Below are positions 1 to 8,376 of a DNA stretch of 64,000 nt, piece after piece. The notes below the pieces were generated by a model. That model searched no databases. It worked only from the letters and a program-made list of their open reading frames with translations, and had not been told where the DNA came from. The DNA is from Pelomonas candidula (lineage in GTDB: Bacteria; Pseudomonadota; Gammaproteobacteria; Burkholderiales; Burkholderiaceae_C). The number at the start of each line of letters is the position of its first letter. Positions within the stretch are counted from its first letter, which is position 1. The position numbers were made by a program, and so were the translations under genes. Location: contig NZ_JBIGIC010000004.1 of assembly GCF_043555985.1 (NCBI RefSeq), positions 1-64,000 of the forward strand, in the 5' to 3' direction.

Positions 1-261
1 GCATCCTTCATCCTTGGCCAAACCAGCGCTTCGACGCCACCCACCCAAGGCAGGAGCCCGGTGCGGGAATTCTGCACGCCGGGATCTGCGCGGGGGGCGC
101 CCGGTAACGGGTGGCCCTATCGCAATTTTGCAGTATCGGCCCAGTGCCGGCGGACAGCAAAACGCCCATGCCGGCGCAAGGCCTGCATGGGCGTGAAGGG
201 CGCATCGTGGCGCCGTGGACGTGTGCCGCGCCTCAGGCCTCGCGGCGCAAGGCCGGAGCGA
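1..261. other. Left-edge intergenic stretch, no gene seen
   Basis: I see no supportable gene between the window edge and the lysS stop codon. Short open frames here have no recognisable protein. The only structured element is the hairpin at 162-194, listed separately. Confidence 0.5.
152..194 (-). terminator. Probable lysS terminator hairpin
   Basis: A perfect 10-bp inverted repeat (162-171 ACGCCCATGC with 185-194 GCATGGGCGT, 13-nt loop) lies about 67 nt beyond the lysS stop. On the minus strand the stem is followed by a short T stretch (TTTGCT). The T-run is weak, so efficiency is uncertain. Confidence 0.4.
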
Positions 262-1779
262 TCACGCCTCCCGGCGCAGCGCCGGGAACAGGATGATGTC
301 GCGGATCGACGGCGAGTCGGTCAGCAGCATCATCAGCCGGTCGATGCCGATGCCGCAGCCGCCGGTCGGGGGCATGCCGTACTCCAGCGCACGGATGAAA
401 TCGGCATCGAAGAACATCGCCTCGTCGTCGCCGGCTTCCTTGTTGGCCACCTGGGCGTGGAAGCGGGCGGCCTGATCCTCGGCGTCATTCAGCTCAGAGA
501 AGCCATTGGCGTACTCGCGGCCGGTGATGAACAGCTCGAAGCGCTCGGTGATCTTGGGGTTGGCGTCCGATGCGCGGGCCAGCGGCGAGACCTCGACGGG
601 GTAGTCGATGATGAAGGTGGGCTCCCACAGCTTCTCTTCGACGACGGCCTCGAACAGGCCGAACTGCAGCTCGGCCAGGCTCCAGCGTGCTGGCGCCTCC
701 TCGCCGGCGGCGACGATCTTCGCCCGCAGCACCTCGGGGTTGTCGGCCTCGGCCTCGGTCAGGCCGGCGAACTGGATCAGCGAATCACGCACCGACACGC
801 GGGCGAAGGGCTTGTCCAGCGCGACGGGCTTGCCCGCATAGGTCAGCGCGGCGCTGCCGGTGGCGGCAATGGCGGCGTGGCGCAGCACGGCCTCCGTGAA
901 GTCCATCTGGTCGTGATGCGTCCAGTAGGCCGCATAGAACTCCATCATCGTGAACTCGGGGTTGTGCCGGACCGAGATGCCTTCGTTGCGGAAGTTGCGG
1001 TTGATCTCGAACACGCGCTCGAAGCCGCCCACCACCAGGCGCTTCAGGTACAGCTCCGGCGCGATGCGCAGGTACATCTGCTGGTCCAGCGCGTTGTGGT
1101 GCGTGATGAACGGCTTGGCGTTCGCGCCCCCCGGGATGGGGTGCAGCATGGGCGTTTCGACTTCCAGGAAGCCGTGGTCCACCATGAAACTGCGGATGGC
1201 CGACACGGCCTTGGAGCGCGCCGTGAAGCGCTTGCGGGCGTCCTCGTCGGTGATGAGGTCGACGTAGCGCTGGCGGTACTTCTGCTCCTGGTCGGTCATG
1301 CCGTGGAACTTGTCCGGCAGCGGGCGCAGGCTCTTGGTCAGCAGGCGCAGCGTGGTGACGGCCACCGACAACTCGCCGGTCTTGGTCTTCATCAGCGTGC
1401 CCTCGGCGCCGAGGATGTCGCCCAGGTCCCACTTCTTGAACGCCTCGTAGACCTCCGCGCCGACGTTGTCGATGGTGACGCGCAGCTGGATGCGGCCGGT
1501 GGCGTCCTGCAGCGTGCAAAAGCTCGCCTTGCCCATGACGCGCTTGAGCATCATGCGGCCGGCCACGCTGACCTGGATGGCCTGCGGTTCCAGCGCCTCG
1601 TTGTCCAGCGCGCCGTACTGCTCCTGCAGCGGCTGCGCGCGGTGCTGGGGCTTGAAGTCGTTGGGGAAGGGCACCGCCGTGGTGGCCCGCAGCGCGGCCA
1701 GTTTTTCGCGGCGCTCGGCGATCAGTTGGTTCTCGTCGGCGGCGGGGGCGGCTGGGGTGGGCGGAGTCGTGTTGTTCAT
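262..1779 (-). CDS. lysS: Lysyl-tRNA synthetase, class II
   Basis: The enzyme attaches lysine to tRNA-Lys in the cytoplasm using ATP. The 505-residue length is normal for bacterial LysS. An N-terminal OB-fold anticodon-binding domain covers about residues 60-165. The class II catalytic core follows: motif 1 near residue 200 (DHGFLEVETPML), motif 2 near 265 (FEINRNFRNEG) and motif 3 near 480 (GCGIGIDRLMML). The ATG at 1779 is followed by a low-complexity Pro/Ala tail typical of beta-proteobacterial LysS. It is divergent from the flippase gene at 1824 with only 44 bp between the start codons, and a hairpin at 162-194 probably ends its transcript. No key residue is missing. Confidence 0.97.
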   Translation of the reverse strand: MNNTTPPTPAAPAADENQLIAERREKLAALRATTAVPFPNDFKPQHRAQPLQEQYGALDNEALEPQAIQVSVAGRMMLKRVMGKASFCTLQDATGRIQLRVTIDNVGAEVYEAFKKWDLGDILGAEGTLMKTKTGELSVAVTTLRLLTKSLRPLPDKFHGMTDQEQKYRQRYVDLITDEDARKRFTARSKAVSAIRSFMVDHGFLEVETPMLHPIPGGANAKPFITHHNALDQQMYLRIAPELYLKRLVVGGFERVFEINRNFRNEGISVRHNPEFTMMEFYAAYWTHHDQMDFTEAVLRHAAIAATGSAALTYAGKPVALDKPFARVSVRDSLIQFAGLTEAEADNPEVLRAKIVAAGEEAPARWSLAELQFGLFEAVVEEKLWEPTFIIDYPVEVSPLARASDANPKITERFELFITGREYANGFSELNDAEDQAARFHAQVANKEAGDDEAMFFDADFIRALEYGMPPTGGCGIGIDRLMMLLTDSPSIRDIILFPALRREA

Positions 1780-1798
1780 TGCGGACCTTGGGTGAACC

Positions 1799-1816
1799 GG
1801 CGATTTTAGAATCGCC
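1799..1816. promoter_or_regulatory. Palindrome in the lysS/wzx divergent gap
   Basis: The 44-bp gap between the divergent lysS and flippase start codons contains a perfect 7-bp inverted repeat, GGCGATT-TTAG-AATCGCC. Its centre includes -10-like hexamers on both strands (TAGAAT plus, TAAAAT minus), but I find no good -35 at a proper distance for either. It may be an operator or part of overlapping promoters. Confidence 0.3.
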
Positions 1817-1823
1817 CGCCTCC

Positions 1824-3029
1824 ATGAACCCCCACAGTCTCCAGCGCGCCACTCTCACCCTGCTTGCGGGCAGCGCGCTGGCCCAGGCCGTGCCCCTGCT
1901 TCTGGGGCCCTGGATCTCGCGGCTGTACACCCCGGCCGAGTACGGCGAGTTCTCCCTCGTCTGGACCGTCGCCAGCAACCTCGCCGTCGTCGGCTGTGCG
2001 CGCTACGAGTTCGCGCTGGCCCTGGAAACCTCAGAAAAAGGCGCGGCGGCACTGCTGGCCCTGTGCCTGCGCCTGCTGATGGCGATGACCGCGCTGGCCA
2101 TCGTCGTGGGCGCCGCCTGGATGGCCGGGGCGGATCTCCCCCTGGCTGCCACGCTGCCGTTCGCCGTGCTGGCGCTGGCTGCCAGCCAGGCGCTGGCGCA
2201 ATGGGCGGCGCGGGGAGGGCGCTTCGCCGCGCTGGCGTGGGCGCGTGTCGTGCAGTGGGGCGGCGGCGCCGTGGGCCAGGTGGGCTTGGGGCTGCTGCAG
2301 CTCGGGCCCTGGGGGCTGGTGGGCGGTGCGACGCTCGCCACAGCCGCCGCGGCAGCGTTGCAGGCCCGGCCGACGCCGGCCGGCGGCTGGCGCCAGTTGC
2401 TCAAACCCCAGCCGCTGCGTGACATCGCCGGCAAGCACAAGGACTTCCCGCTGCTGAACACGCCGCACGCCTTTGCCGGAGCGCTGCAAGACACGCTGGC
2501 GATCGGGCTGCTGACGGCCTGGCTGGGCGCGCCCGAAGCCGGCGCCTGGGCCCTGGCGCTGCGCTACCTGAAGGCCCCGGCATCGCTGGTCGGGGGCTCG
2601 CTGTCGCAGGCCCTGTACCCGCGCCTGACCCAGACCGCAAACCTCACCGAGGCGCGCGCCCTGGTGCGCCGCAACCTGCTGCTGCTGGCCGCCATCGCGC
2701 TGCCGCTGATGCTGGTGCTGCTGGCCTTCGGGCCCTGGCTCTTCGCCACCGTCTTCGGGCCGCAATGGCGCAACGCCGGCGAGCTTGCGCGGTCGCTGGC
2801 GCCCTACATCGCGCTGCACTTCATCGCCGCGCCGCTGTCCGTTGTCACGATGGCCTGGGGCGCCCAGGCCTGGGCGCTGAAGCTGGCGCTGGTGGGGCAG
2901 GTCATGTTCATCGGCGGTCTCGCGGCCGGCCTCCAGCTCGGTGGCCTGGCCGGCGCCGGCTGGGGCGTGTCCGCGGCGATGCTGCTCTACTTCGGCTACT
3001 TTTTCTGGTCACTGTGGACCTGGGACTGA
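1824..3029 (+). CDS. wzx: Polysaccharide flippase (Wzx/MATE-like)
   Basis: This is a 401-residue multi-spanning inner-membrane protein with about a dozen hydrophobic helices, such as the first segment LTLLAGSALAQAVPLLLG. It resembles the oligosaccharide flippases that move undecaprenyl-linked repeat units across the inner membrane. I chose the ATG at 1824 (MNPHSLQ) because it begins right before the first helix, and a start at 1779 would run into lysS. It is the first gene of a plus-strand operon whose members overlap: its stop shares one base with the next ATG. A second flippase in the window (16715-18148) suggests two separate glycans. Family assignment is firm; the substrate is unknown. 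Confidence 0.82.
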   Translation: MNPHSLQRATLTLLAGSALAQAVPLLLGPWISRLYTPAEYGEFSLVWTVASNLAVVGCARYEFALALETSEKGAAALLALCLRLLMAMTALAIVVGAAWMAGADLPLAATLPFAVLALAASQALAQWAARGGRFAALAWARVVQWGGGAVGQVGLGLLQLGPWGLVGGATLATAAAAALQARPTPAGGWRQLLKPQPLRDIAGKHKDFPLLNTPHAFAGALQDTLAIGLLTAWLGAPEAGAWALALRYLKAPASLVGGSLSQALYPRLTQTANLTEARALVRRNLLLLAAIALPLMLVLLAFGPWLFATVFGPQWRNAGELARSLAPYIALHFIAAPLSVVTMAWGAQAWALKLALVGQVMFIGGLAAGLQLGGLAGAGWGVSAAMLLYFGYFFWSLWTWD

Positions 3030-3595
3030 TGCGCGTCTTCCTCAATCGCCTGCGTCGCCGCCTGGTGCGGCTGATCGGCTTTCGCATGCTGTTCGGCGAG
3101 GCCGGCGCGCCGCATACGCGCATCGCGCCCAGCACCTGCATCGAGGGCGAGGCCGGCCTGCAACTGGCCGACCATGTCTTCATCGGCCAGTTCAACTTCA
3201 TCGACGCCGGCGCCGGCCTCGTCATCGAGGAAGGCGTGCAGATCACCAACTTCTGTTCCATCTTGACCCACAGCACCCACAACGCTCTGCGCATCAACGG
3301 CCGCCGCTTCGCGACCGCCGGCGGCGAGCCGCCCGGCTACGTCAAGGCGCCGGTACGCCTGGGCGCCTACAGCTTCGTCGGCCCGCACAGCCTCATCGAG
3401 CCCGGTGCGGTCCTGGGCAAGGGCGCCGTCCTGTGCGCCTTCTCGCAGCTGCGCGGCATTGCGCCCGACTTCGCCATCATGGCCGGCCAGCCGGCCCGCC
3501 AGGTAGGCGACACCCGCGAGCGCGACGCGGTGCTGCTGACCCGCCACCCTGAACTGCGCGAGGCCTACGAGGCCTGGGCTGGAGGCCAGCCATGA
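3029..3595 (+). CDS. Left-handed beta-helix acyltransferase (hexapeptide repeat)
   Basis: The 188-residue protein has imperfect hexapeptide repeats from about residue 30 to 170 (IAPSTCIEGEAGL, VFIGQFNFIDAG, GAVLGKGAVLCAF), the signature of LbH O- or N-acyltransferases that use acetyl-CoA. A candidate catalytic His lies in the HSTH segment near residue 90. The ATG at 3029 overlaps the flippase stop by one base, so translation is probably coupled. The neighbours point to acetylation of a surface-glycan sugar. It could serve the 4-amino sugar made by the downstream dehydratase and aminotransferase, in the role PglD plays, but it resembles the maltose-acetyltransferase class more, so the acceptor is open. 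Confidence 0.8.
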   Translation: MRVFLNRLRRRLVRLIGFRMLFGEAGAPHTRIAPSTCIEGEAGLQLADHVFIGQFNFIDAGAGLVIEEGVQITNFCSILTHSTHNALRINGRRFATAGGEPPGYVKAPVRLGAYSFVGPHSLIEPGAVLGKGAVLCAFSQLRGIAPDFAIMAGQPARQVGDTRERDAVLLTRHPELREAYEAWAGGQP

Positions 3596-4668
3596 GCCTC
3601 GGTGGTGGCCTCAAGCTCGTGCTGATCGGCGACGGCGAAAGCCCGCATCTGCTGAAGTGGGCGAGGGCGCTCAACCCGCGCGTGCAGCTCTACGCCATCT
3701 CGTCGCGCGGCTTCCTGCCCGAGTTCCTGCAACTGCTGCCCGATGCGCGACGCCTCGCGCTGGACACCCAGCCCGAGCACGCCGGTGGCAATGTCGCGCT
3801 GATCAAGCAGCTGCCGAAGATCGGCGCCTGGCTGGCCGACACCGACGCCGACTGGCTGCACGCCCACTACCTGACCTCGCACGGCAGCCTGGCCTGGGCC
3901 GCCAAGCTCGGCTGGCGGCTGCGCGCACAAATCGCCGGCTCGGCCTGGGGCAGCGACATCCTCGTCACGCCGCAGCGCGGCGGCGCCTGGCGCTGGATGA
4001 CGAAGAAGGTGCTGCGGAACTGCGCGATCACGACCTCGGACTCCCACTTCATGACCGAGCGCATGCGCGAGCTGGGCGCGGGTGAGGTGATGACCTTCCC
4101 CTTCGGTCTGGAGGCCATGCCCAGGCAGAACGCGAAGAAACAGCCCTGGCTGTGCTTCGCCAACCGGGGCCTGGAGCCCATCTACCGGCCGCAGCTCGTC
4201 ATCGACGCCTTCGCGCGCATCGCCGCGGCGCAACCCGAAGCTCGGCTCGTCGTCGCCAACGACGGCTCGCTGCGAGCCGCGCTGGAAGCCGACGTGACGG
4301 CACGAGGCCTGACGGAGAAGATCAGCTTCGTCGGCCGCCTGGACGCGCAGGCGCAGGCCGCGCACTACGCGCGCTCGACCTGGTTCCTGAGCCTGCCCGA
4401 GAGCGACTCGGTGTCGGTGTCGGCGCTGGAGGCGATGGCCCACGGCTGCGTGCCGTTGCTGTCCGATCTGCCGGCCAACCGCGAGGTCATCGGTGACTCG
4501 GCGCGGGGCCTCATCGTCGGATCGCTGGACGACCTCCCCGCACGCATGGCCGCGCTGGACACAACCCGGTTCGCAGCGGTCAACCGCGACTGGGTCGCCG
4601 CCAACGGCCTATTCGAGCCCCACGTGCAGCGCTTCCTGACCCGCCTCAAGGAGCTCACCCCGGCATGA
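3592..4668 (+). CDS. Glycosyltransferase, GT4 family
   Basis: This is a 358-residue GT-B glycosyltransferase. The C-terminal half carries the GT4 donor-binding signature around residues 263-300 (SLPESDSVSVSALEAMAHG), where two acidic residues frame the EX7E-type motif. The N-terminal half has the acceptor Rossmann fold (LKLVLIGDGESPHLLKWA). It probably adds one sugar to the lipid-linked repeat unit on the cytoplasmic face of the inner membrane. The ATGA overlap with the preceding acyltransferase and with the following gene indicates one translationally coupled operon. Donor and linkage cannot be read from the sequence. Confidence 0.87.
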   Translation: MSLGGGLKLVLIGDGESPHLLKWARALNPRVQLYAISSRGFLPEFLQLLPDARRLALDTQPEHAGGNVALIKQLPKIGAWLADTDADWLHAHYLTSHGSLAWAAKLGWRLRAQIAGSAWGSDILVTPQRGGAWRWMTKKVLRNCAITTSDSHFMTERMRELGAGEVMTFPFGLEAMPRQNAKKQPWLCFANRGLEPIYRPQLVIDAFARIAAAQPEARLVVANDGSLRAALEADVTARGLTEKISFVGRLDAQAQAAHYARSTWFLSLPESDSVSVSALEAMAHGCVPLLSDLPANREVIGDSARGLIVGSLDDLPARMAALDTTRFAAVNRDWVAANGLFEPHVQRFLTRLKELTPA

Positions 4669-5927
4669 GGATCCTTCTCGTCAACCACTACGCCGGATCG
4701 CCCCGCCACGGCATGGAGTTCCGGCCCTACTACCTGGCCCGCGAGTGGGTGAGGGCAGGGCATGAGGTCACCATCGTCGCTGCGTCCTACTCCCATGTGC
4801 GCGCCGTGCAGCCGCAGGTGCCGGGTCATCCCGTCGAGGAGATCATCGACGGCATCCGCTACCGCTGGCTGCCCGTGCCGCAGTACGCCGGCAACGGAAT
4901 GGGACGACTGCGCAACATCCTGTCCTTCTTGCGCCAGCTGCGCGCCGACGCCTGGCGCTTGACACGCGAGATCCGGCCCGATGCCGTCATCGCCTCCAGC
5001 ACCTACCCGATGGATGTGTGGGTGGCCAGGAAGCTCGCCAAGCTCGCGAAGCCTGAGCGGGCGCCGGGCGCTGTCGGCCCGTCGCGGGCCAAGCTGGTCT
5101 ACGAAGTCCACGACCTCTGGCCGCTGTCGCTGATCGAGCTGTCCGGCATGTCGCCGCGCCACCCCTTCGCGATGCTGTGCGGCAAGGCCGAAGCCGACGC
5201 CTACCGCGATGCCGACGTCGTCGTCTCCATGCTGCCCTGCGTGCACGACCACATGGCTTCCCGGGGCCTGGACCTGCGCAAGCTGCATATCGTGCCCAAC
5301 GGCTTCGCGCCCGAGGAATGGCAGGGTGAGTCCGCCCCGCTGGGCGAAACGCTCCGGGCGCACCTCGACGCCGAGCGTGCGGCCGGCCGCGTCGTCGTCG
5401 GCTACGCCGGCTCCATGGGCCTGCCCAACGCGCTAGACGTGCTGCTGGACGCAGCGGCCAAGCTGAAGGACTCCCCGCTGAGCTTCGTCCTTGTCGGCAG
5501 CGGCCACGAGGCCGCACGCCTGGCCGAGCGCGCGACCGCCGAGGGACTCTCGAACGTGCGCTTCTTCGCCCCCATCCCCAAGGCGCAGATCCCGACCCTG
5601 TTGAGCCACTTCGACATCGCCTACATCGGCTGGCAGCGCACCCCGATCTACCGCTTCGGCATCGCACCCAACAAGCTCATCGACTACCTGATGGCCGGCC
5701 GCGCCGTGCTGCACTCCGTCGAGGCCGGCAACGACCCGGTGGCCGACGCAAACGCCGGCCTGACCGTGCCGCCCGAGGATGCAGAAGCTGTTGCCCAGGG
5801 CCTGCTGAAGCTGGCGGCCCTCTCGCCGCAACAACGCTCGGAGATGGGCCAGCGCGGCCGCGCCTTCGCGATGGCGCACCACGCCTTCCCCGTGCTCGCC
5901 GAGAAATTCATCAAGGCCCTGTCTTGA
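4665..5927 (+). CDS. Glycosyltransferase, GT4 family (WbuB-like)
   Basis: The 420-residue protein starts MRILLVNHYAGSP and keeps the HGMEFRPYYLAREW segment found in WbuB/WcaI-like GT4 enzymes. The C-terminal Rossmann domain shows YAGSMGLPNALDVLLDAA near residue 246 and a donor-site region with FGIAPNKLIDYLMAG near residue 330. It probably transfers a deoxy- or amino-sugar nucleotide to the growing lipid-linked oligosaccharide. WbuB-type enzymes often use 6-deoxy-N-acetyl sugars, which would fit the dehydratase and aminotransferase in this operon, but that link is inference. It overlaps both neighbours by four bases. Confidence 0.87.
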   Translation: MRILLVNHYAGSPRHGMEFRPYYLAREWVRAGHEVTIVAASYSHVRAVQPQVPGHPVEEIIDGIRYRWLPVPQYAGNGMGRLRNILSFLRQLRADAWRLTREIRPDAVIASSTYPMDVWVARKLAKLAKPERAPGAVGPSRAKLVYEVHDLWPLSLIELSGMSPRHPFAMLCGKAEADAYRDADVVVSMLPCVHDHMASRGLDLRKLHIVPNGFAPEEWQGESAPLGETLRAHLDAERAAGRVVVGYAGSMGLPNALDVLLDAAAKLKDSPLSFVLVGSGHEAARLAERATAEGLSNVRFFAPIPKAQIPTLLSHFDIAYIGWQRTPIYRFGIAPNKLIDYLMAGRAVLHSVEAGNDPVADANAGLTVPPEDAEAVAQGLLKLAALSPQQRSEMGQRGRAFAMAHHAFPVLAEKFIKALS

Positions 5928-6592
5928 ACGAACTGGAACGGATCGCGCAGCGCTACGCCCGCCGAGACGCGGGCGACCGCTACAGCCTGCTTCGCCCCGA
6001 GGTCTGGCAGATGTGGCAGGAACGCCAGCGCGTGCTGTTGAAGCTGCTGGCAACGCGCCCGGGTCACCCGGCGGACTGGCATGCCACCGAGGTTGGCTGC
6101 GGCGCCGGTGGCAACCTGCTCGACCTGCTGCGCCTGGGACTGCAGCCCGCACATCTGACCGGCATCGAACTGCTTCCCGAACGCCTGGCCGCCGCCCGCG
6201 CCGCGCTGCCCGAGAGCGTGCGGCTGCTGTCCGGCGACGCGTCGACGGCCGACGTGCCGCCTGCCAGCCAGGACCTGGTGCTGCAATCCACCGTCTTCTC
6301 GTCCATCCTCGACGACGCCCTGCAGCAGCGTCTTGCCGAGGCGATGTGGCGCTGGCTCAAGCCCCGTGGCGCGGTGGTCTGGTACGACTTCACCGTCGAC
6401 AACCCACGCAACCCCGACGTGCGCGGCGTGCCACACCGGCGCGTCCACGAGCTCTTCCCGCAAGGCTGCTTCACTGCCCGCCGCGTCACGCTTGCACCGC
6501 CGCTGGCCCGCGCCTTCCCGGCCGCCTACGGACTGCTGAATCTCGTGCCTCTGTTGCGCACACACCGCCTCGTCCTGATCGAGAAGCCGTGA
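5924..6592 (+). CDS. SAM-dependent methyltransferase, class I
   Basis: The 222-residue protein has the class I Rossmann motif I near residue 58 (EVGCGAGGNLLDLL), an acidic residue closing strand 2 (GIELLPERL) and a motif IV region (LVLQSTVFSSI). It is therefore a small-molecule or glycan methyltransferase, plausibly methylating a sugar of the repeat unit or capping the chain. The start is a TTG at 5924 that overlaps the upstream TGA (TTGA), and no in-frame ATG lies nearby. The gap to the next gene is 19 bases. The methylated position and acceptor are unknown. Confidence 0.82.
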   Translation: MNELERIAQRYARRDAGDRYSLLRPEVWQMWQERQRVLLKLLATRPGHPADWHATEVGCGAGGNLLDLLRLGLQPAHLTGIELLPERLAAARAALPESVRLLSGDASTADVPPASQDLVLQSTVFSSILDDALQQRLAEAMWRWLKPRGAVVWYDFTVDNPRNPDVRGVPHRRVHELFPQGCFTARRVTLAPPLARAFPAAYGLLNLVPLLRTHRLVLIEKP

Positions 6593-6611
6593 TGACCGAA
6601 AATCCTGCCGG

Positions 6612-7772
6612 ATGACTGCCCAGCCCTTCCTCCCCTTCGCCCTGCCCGACATTGGTGACGACGAGATCGCCGAAGTCGTCGACACCCTGAAATCCGGCTG
6701 GATCACCACCGGCCCCAAGGCCAAGCGCTTCGAACAGGCCTTTGCCGAGTTCCTCGGCGAGCCGCAGATCGAGTGCATCGCCGTCAACTCGGCGACCGCC
6801 GGCCTGCACCTGGCCCTCGAAGCCATCGGCCTCGGCCCCGGTGACGAAGTCATCACGACGACCCACACCTTCACGGCCACCGCCGAAGTCGTGCGCTACC
6901 TCGGAGCCGACGTGAAGCTGGTCGACATCGACCCCAAGACGCTGAACATCGACATCGCCGCCATCGAAGCCGCCATCACGCCCAAGACCAAGGCCATCAT
7001 GCCGGTGCACTACGCCGGCCTGGCCGTGGACATGATCGCTGTCCTGGACATCGCCCGCCGCCACGGCCTGCGCGTCATCGACGACGCCGCCCACGCACTG
7101 CCGACGACGCTGGAAAAAGAGCTGATCGGCACCCTCGGCACCGACGCCACCGTCTTCAGCTTCTACGCCAACAAGACGATGACGACAGGCGAGGGCGGCA
7201 TGCTGGTCACGCGCAATCCGGAGCTCGCCAAGCGCGCCCGCGTCATGCGCCTGCACGGCATGAGCCGTGACGCCTTCGACCGCTTCACGGCCAAGGTCCC
7301 GAGCTGGTACTACGAGATCGTCGCGCCCGGCTTCAAGTACAACCTGACCGACATCGCCGCGGCCCTCGGCCTGCACCAGCTCAAGCGCCTGCCGGCCTTC
7401 CAGCAGCGCCGCGAACAGATCGCGAACCGCTTCAACGAGGCCTTCGCCGACCTGCCGCTGATCCTGCCGCCCCAGGCGCCCGAAAGCGACACCCACGCCT
7501 GGCACCTCTACGTCGTGCGCCTGGCCGACGACGCCCACATCACACGAGACGCATTCATCGAGGGCATGTTCGCCGCCGGCATCGGCTGCAGCGTGCACTA
7601 CGTGCCGCTGCACCTGCACCCCTACTGGCGCGACCGCTACGCCCTGACGCCGGAGCAGTTCCCGCAGTCGCAGAAGGCCTTCGAGCGCATGGTCAGCCTG
7701 CCGCTCTACACGGCCATGACGGATGCGGACGTGGAGCGCGTCATCGCCGCCGTTCGCGGCCTGCTGGCTTGA
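6612..7772 (+). CDS. DegT/DnrJ/EryC1/StrS-family sugar aminotransferase
   Basis: This 386-residue PLP enzyme of aspartate-aminotransferase fold converts a keto-sugar nucleotide to an amino sugar with glutamate as likely donor. The PLP lysine is present at K188 in FYANKTMTTGEGG, unlike the two His-containing relatives later in the window (colD, ddhC). Cofactor contacts are visible in NSATAGLHLALE (residues 59-70) and in the DDAAH pair near residue 157. Together with the 4,6-dehydratase at 8377 and the PGT at 7769 it fits a PglE-like role giving a 4-amino-4,6-dideoxy-HexNAc. The specific sugar is inferred. Confidence 0.9.
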   Translation: MTAQPFLPFALPDIGDDEIAEVVDTLKSGWITTGPKAKRFEQAFAEFLGEPQIECIAVNSATAGLHLALEAIGLGPGDEVITTTHTFTATAEVVRYLGADVKLVDIDPKTLNIDIAAIEAAITPKTKAIMPVHYAGLAVDMIAVLDIARRHGLRVIDDAAHALPTTLEKELIGTLGTDATVFSFYANKTMTTGEGGMLVTRNPELAKRARVMRLHGMSRDAFDRFTAKVPSWYYEIVAPGFKYNLTDIAAALGLHQLKRLPAFQQRREQIANRFNEAFADLPLILPPQAPESDTHAWHLYVVRLADDAHITRDAFIEGMFAAGIGCSVHYVPLHLHPYWRDRYALTPEQFPQSQKAFERMVSLPLYTAMTDADVERVIAAVRGLLA

Positions 7773-8356
7773 TCAAGCGTCTCTTCGATGTCCTCTGCTC
7801 GGCGCTGGGCCTGCTGCTGCTGGCGCCGGCGCTGCTGCTGATCGCCCTCTGGATCAAGCTGGATTCGAAGGGCCCGGCGTTGTTCCGCCAGACCCGTGTC
7901 GGGCGCTACGGCGTGCCATTCACGATCCACAAGTTCCGCACCATGCGTGTCGAGCCCGGAGCGGCCATCACCGTCGGTGTCGATCCGCGCATCACGCGGG
8001 CCGGACGAGTCCTGAGAGCCAGCAAGCTTGACGAACTCCCGCAACTCTGGGACGTGCTTCGAGGAGCGATGAGCCTGGTCGGCCCGAGGCCCGAGTTGCC
8101 GCGCTACGTGGAGCTCTACCCGCAAGACCTGCGTGAGCGCGTTCTCTCCGTGCGCCCCGGCGTCACCGATCCGGCGTCACTGGCCTTCAGCCACGAAGCC
8201 GAACTGCTCGCAGCAGCAAGCGACCCCGAGCGCGAATACCGCGAAGTCATCCTGCCCGCCAAGCTGCGCCTATCGGCTGACTACGCCGCCAAGGCGAGCC
8301 TCGTCACCGATCTGAGGCTCATCCTCCGCACCCTCGGCCGGGTCCTGCGCGGCTGA
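7769..8356 (+). CDS. PglC-like phosphoglycosyltransferase (bacterial sugar transferase)
   Basis: The 195-residue monotopic PGT transfers a phosphosugar to undecaprenyl phosphate and so starts repeat-unit assembly at the inner membrane. It has the single N-terminal re-entrant hydrophobic helix (LCSALGLLLLAPALLLIALW), then KFRTM near residue 54 and SLVGPRPELPRY near residue 100, all typical of the family. Its size matches the minimal PglC form rather than the long WcaJ form. The start is TTG at 7769, overlapping the aminotransferase stop (TTGA); MIKRLFD is the usual family beginning. A second, unrelated initiator (WecA-like) lies at 33069. Confidence 0.92.
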   Translation: MIKRLFDVLCSALGLLLLAPALLLIALWIKLDSKGPALFRQTRVGRYGVPFTIHKFRTMRVEPGAAITVGVDPRITRAGRVLRASKLDELPQLWDVLRGAMSLVGPRPELPRYVELYPQDLRERVLSVRPGVTDPASLAFSHEAELLAAASDPEREYREVILPAKLRLSADYAAKASLVTDLRLILRTLGRVLRG

Positions 8357-8376
8357 GCCCTGACAATCACGCCCCT

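Noticed and set aside
61..1809. A 582-codon plus-strand open frame opposite lysS
   Set aside because: It is the complement of a complete class II lysyl-tRNA synthetase and gives only Gln/Arg/Val-rich noise.
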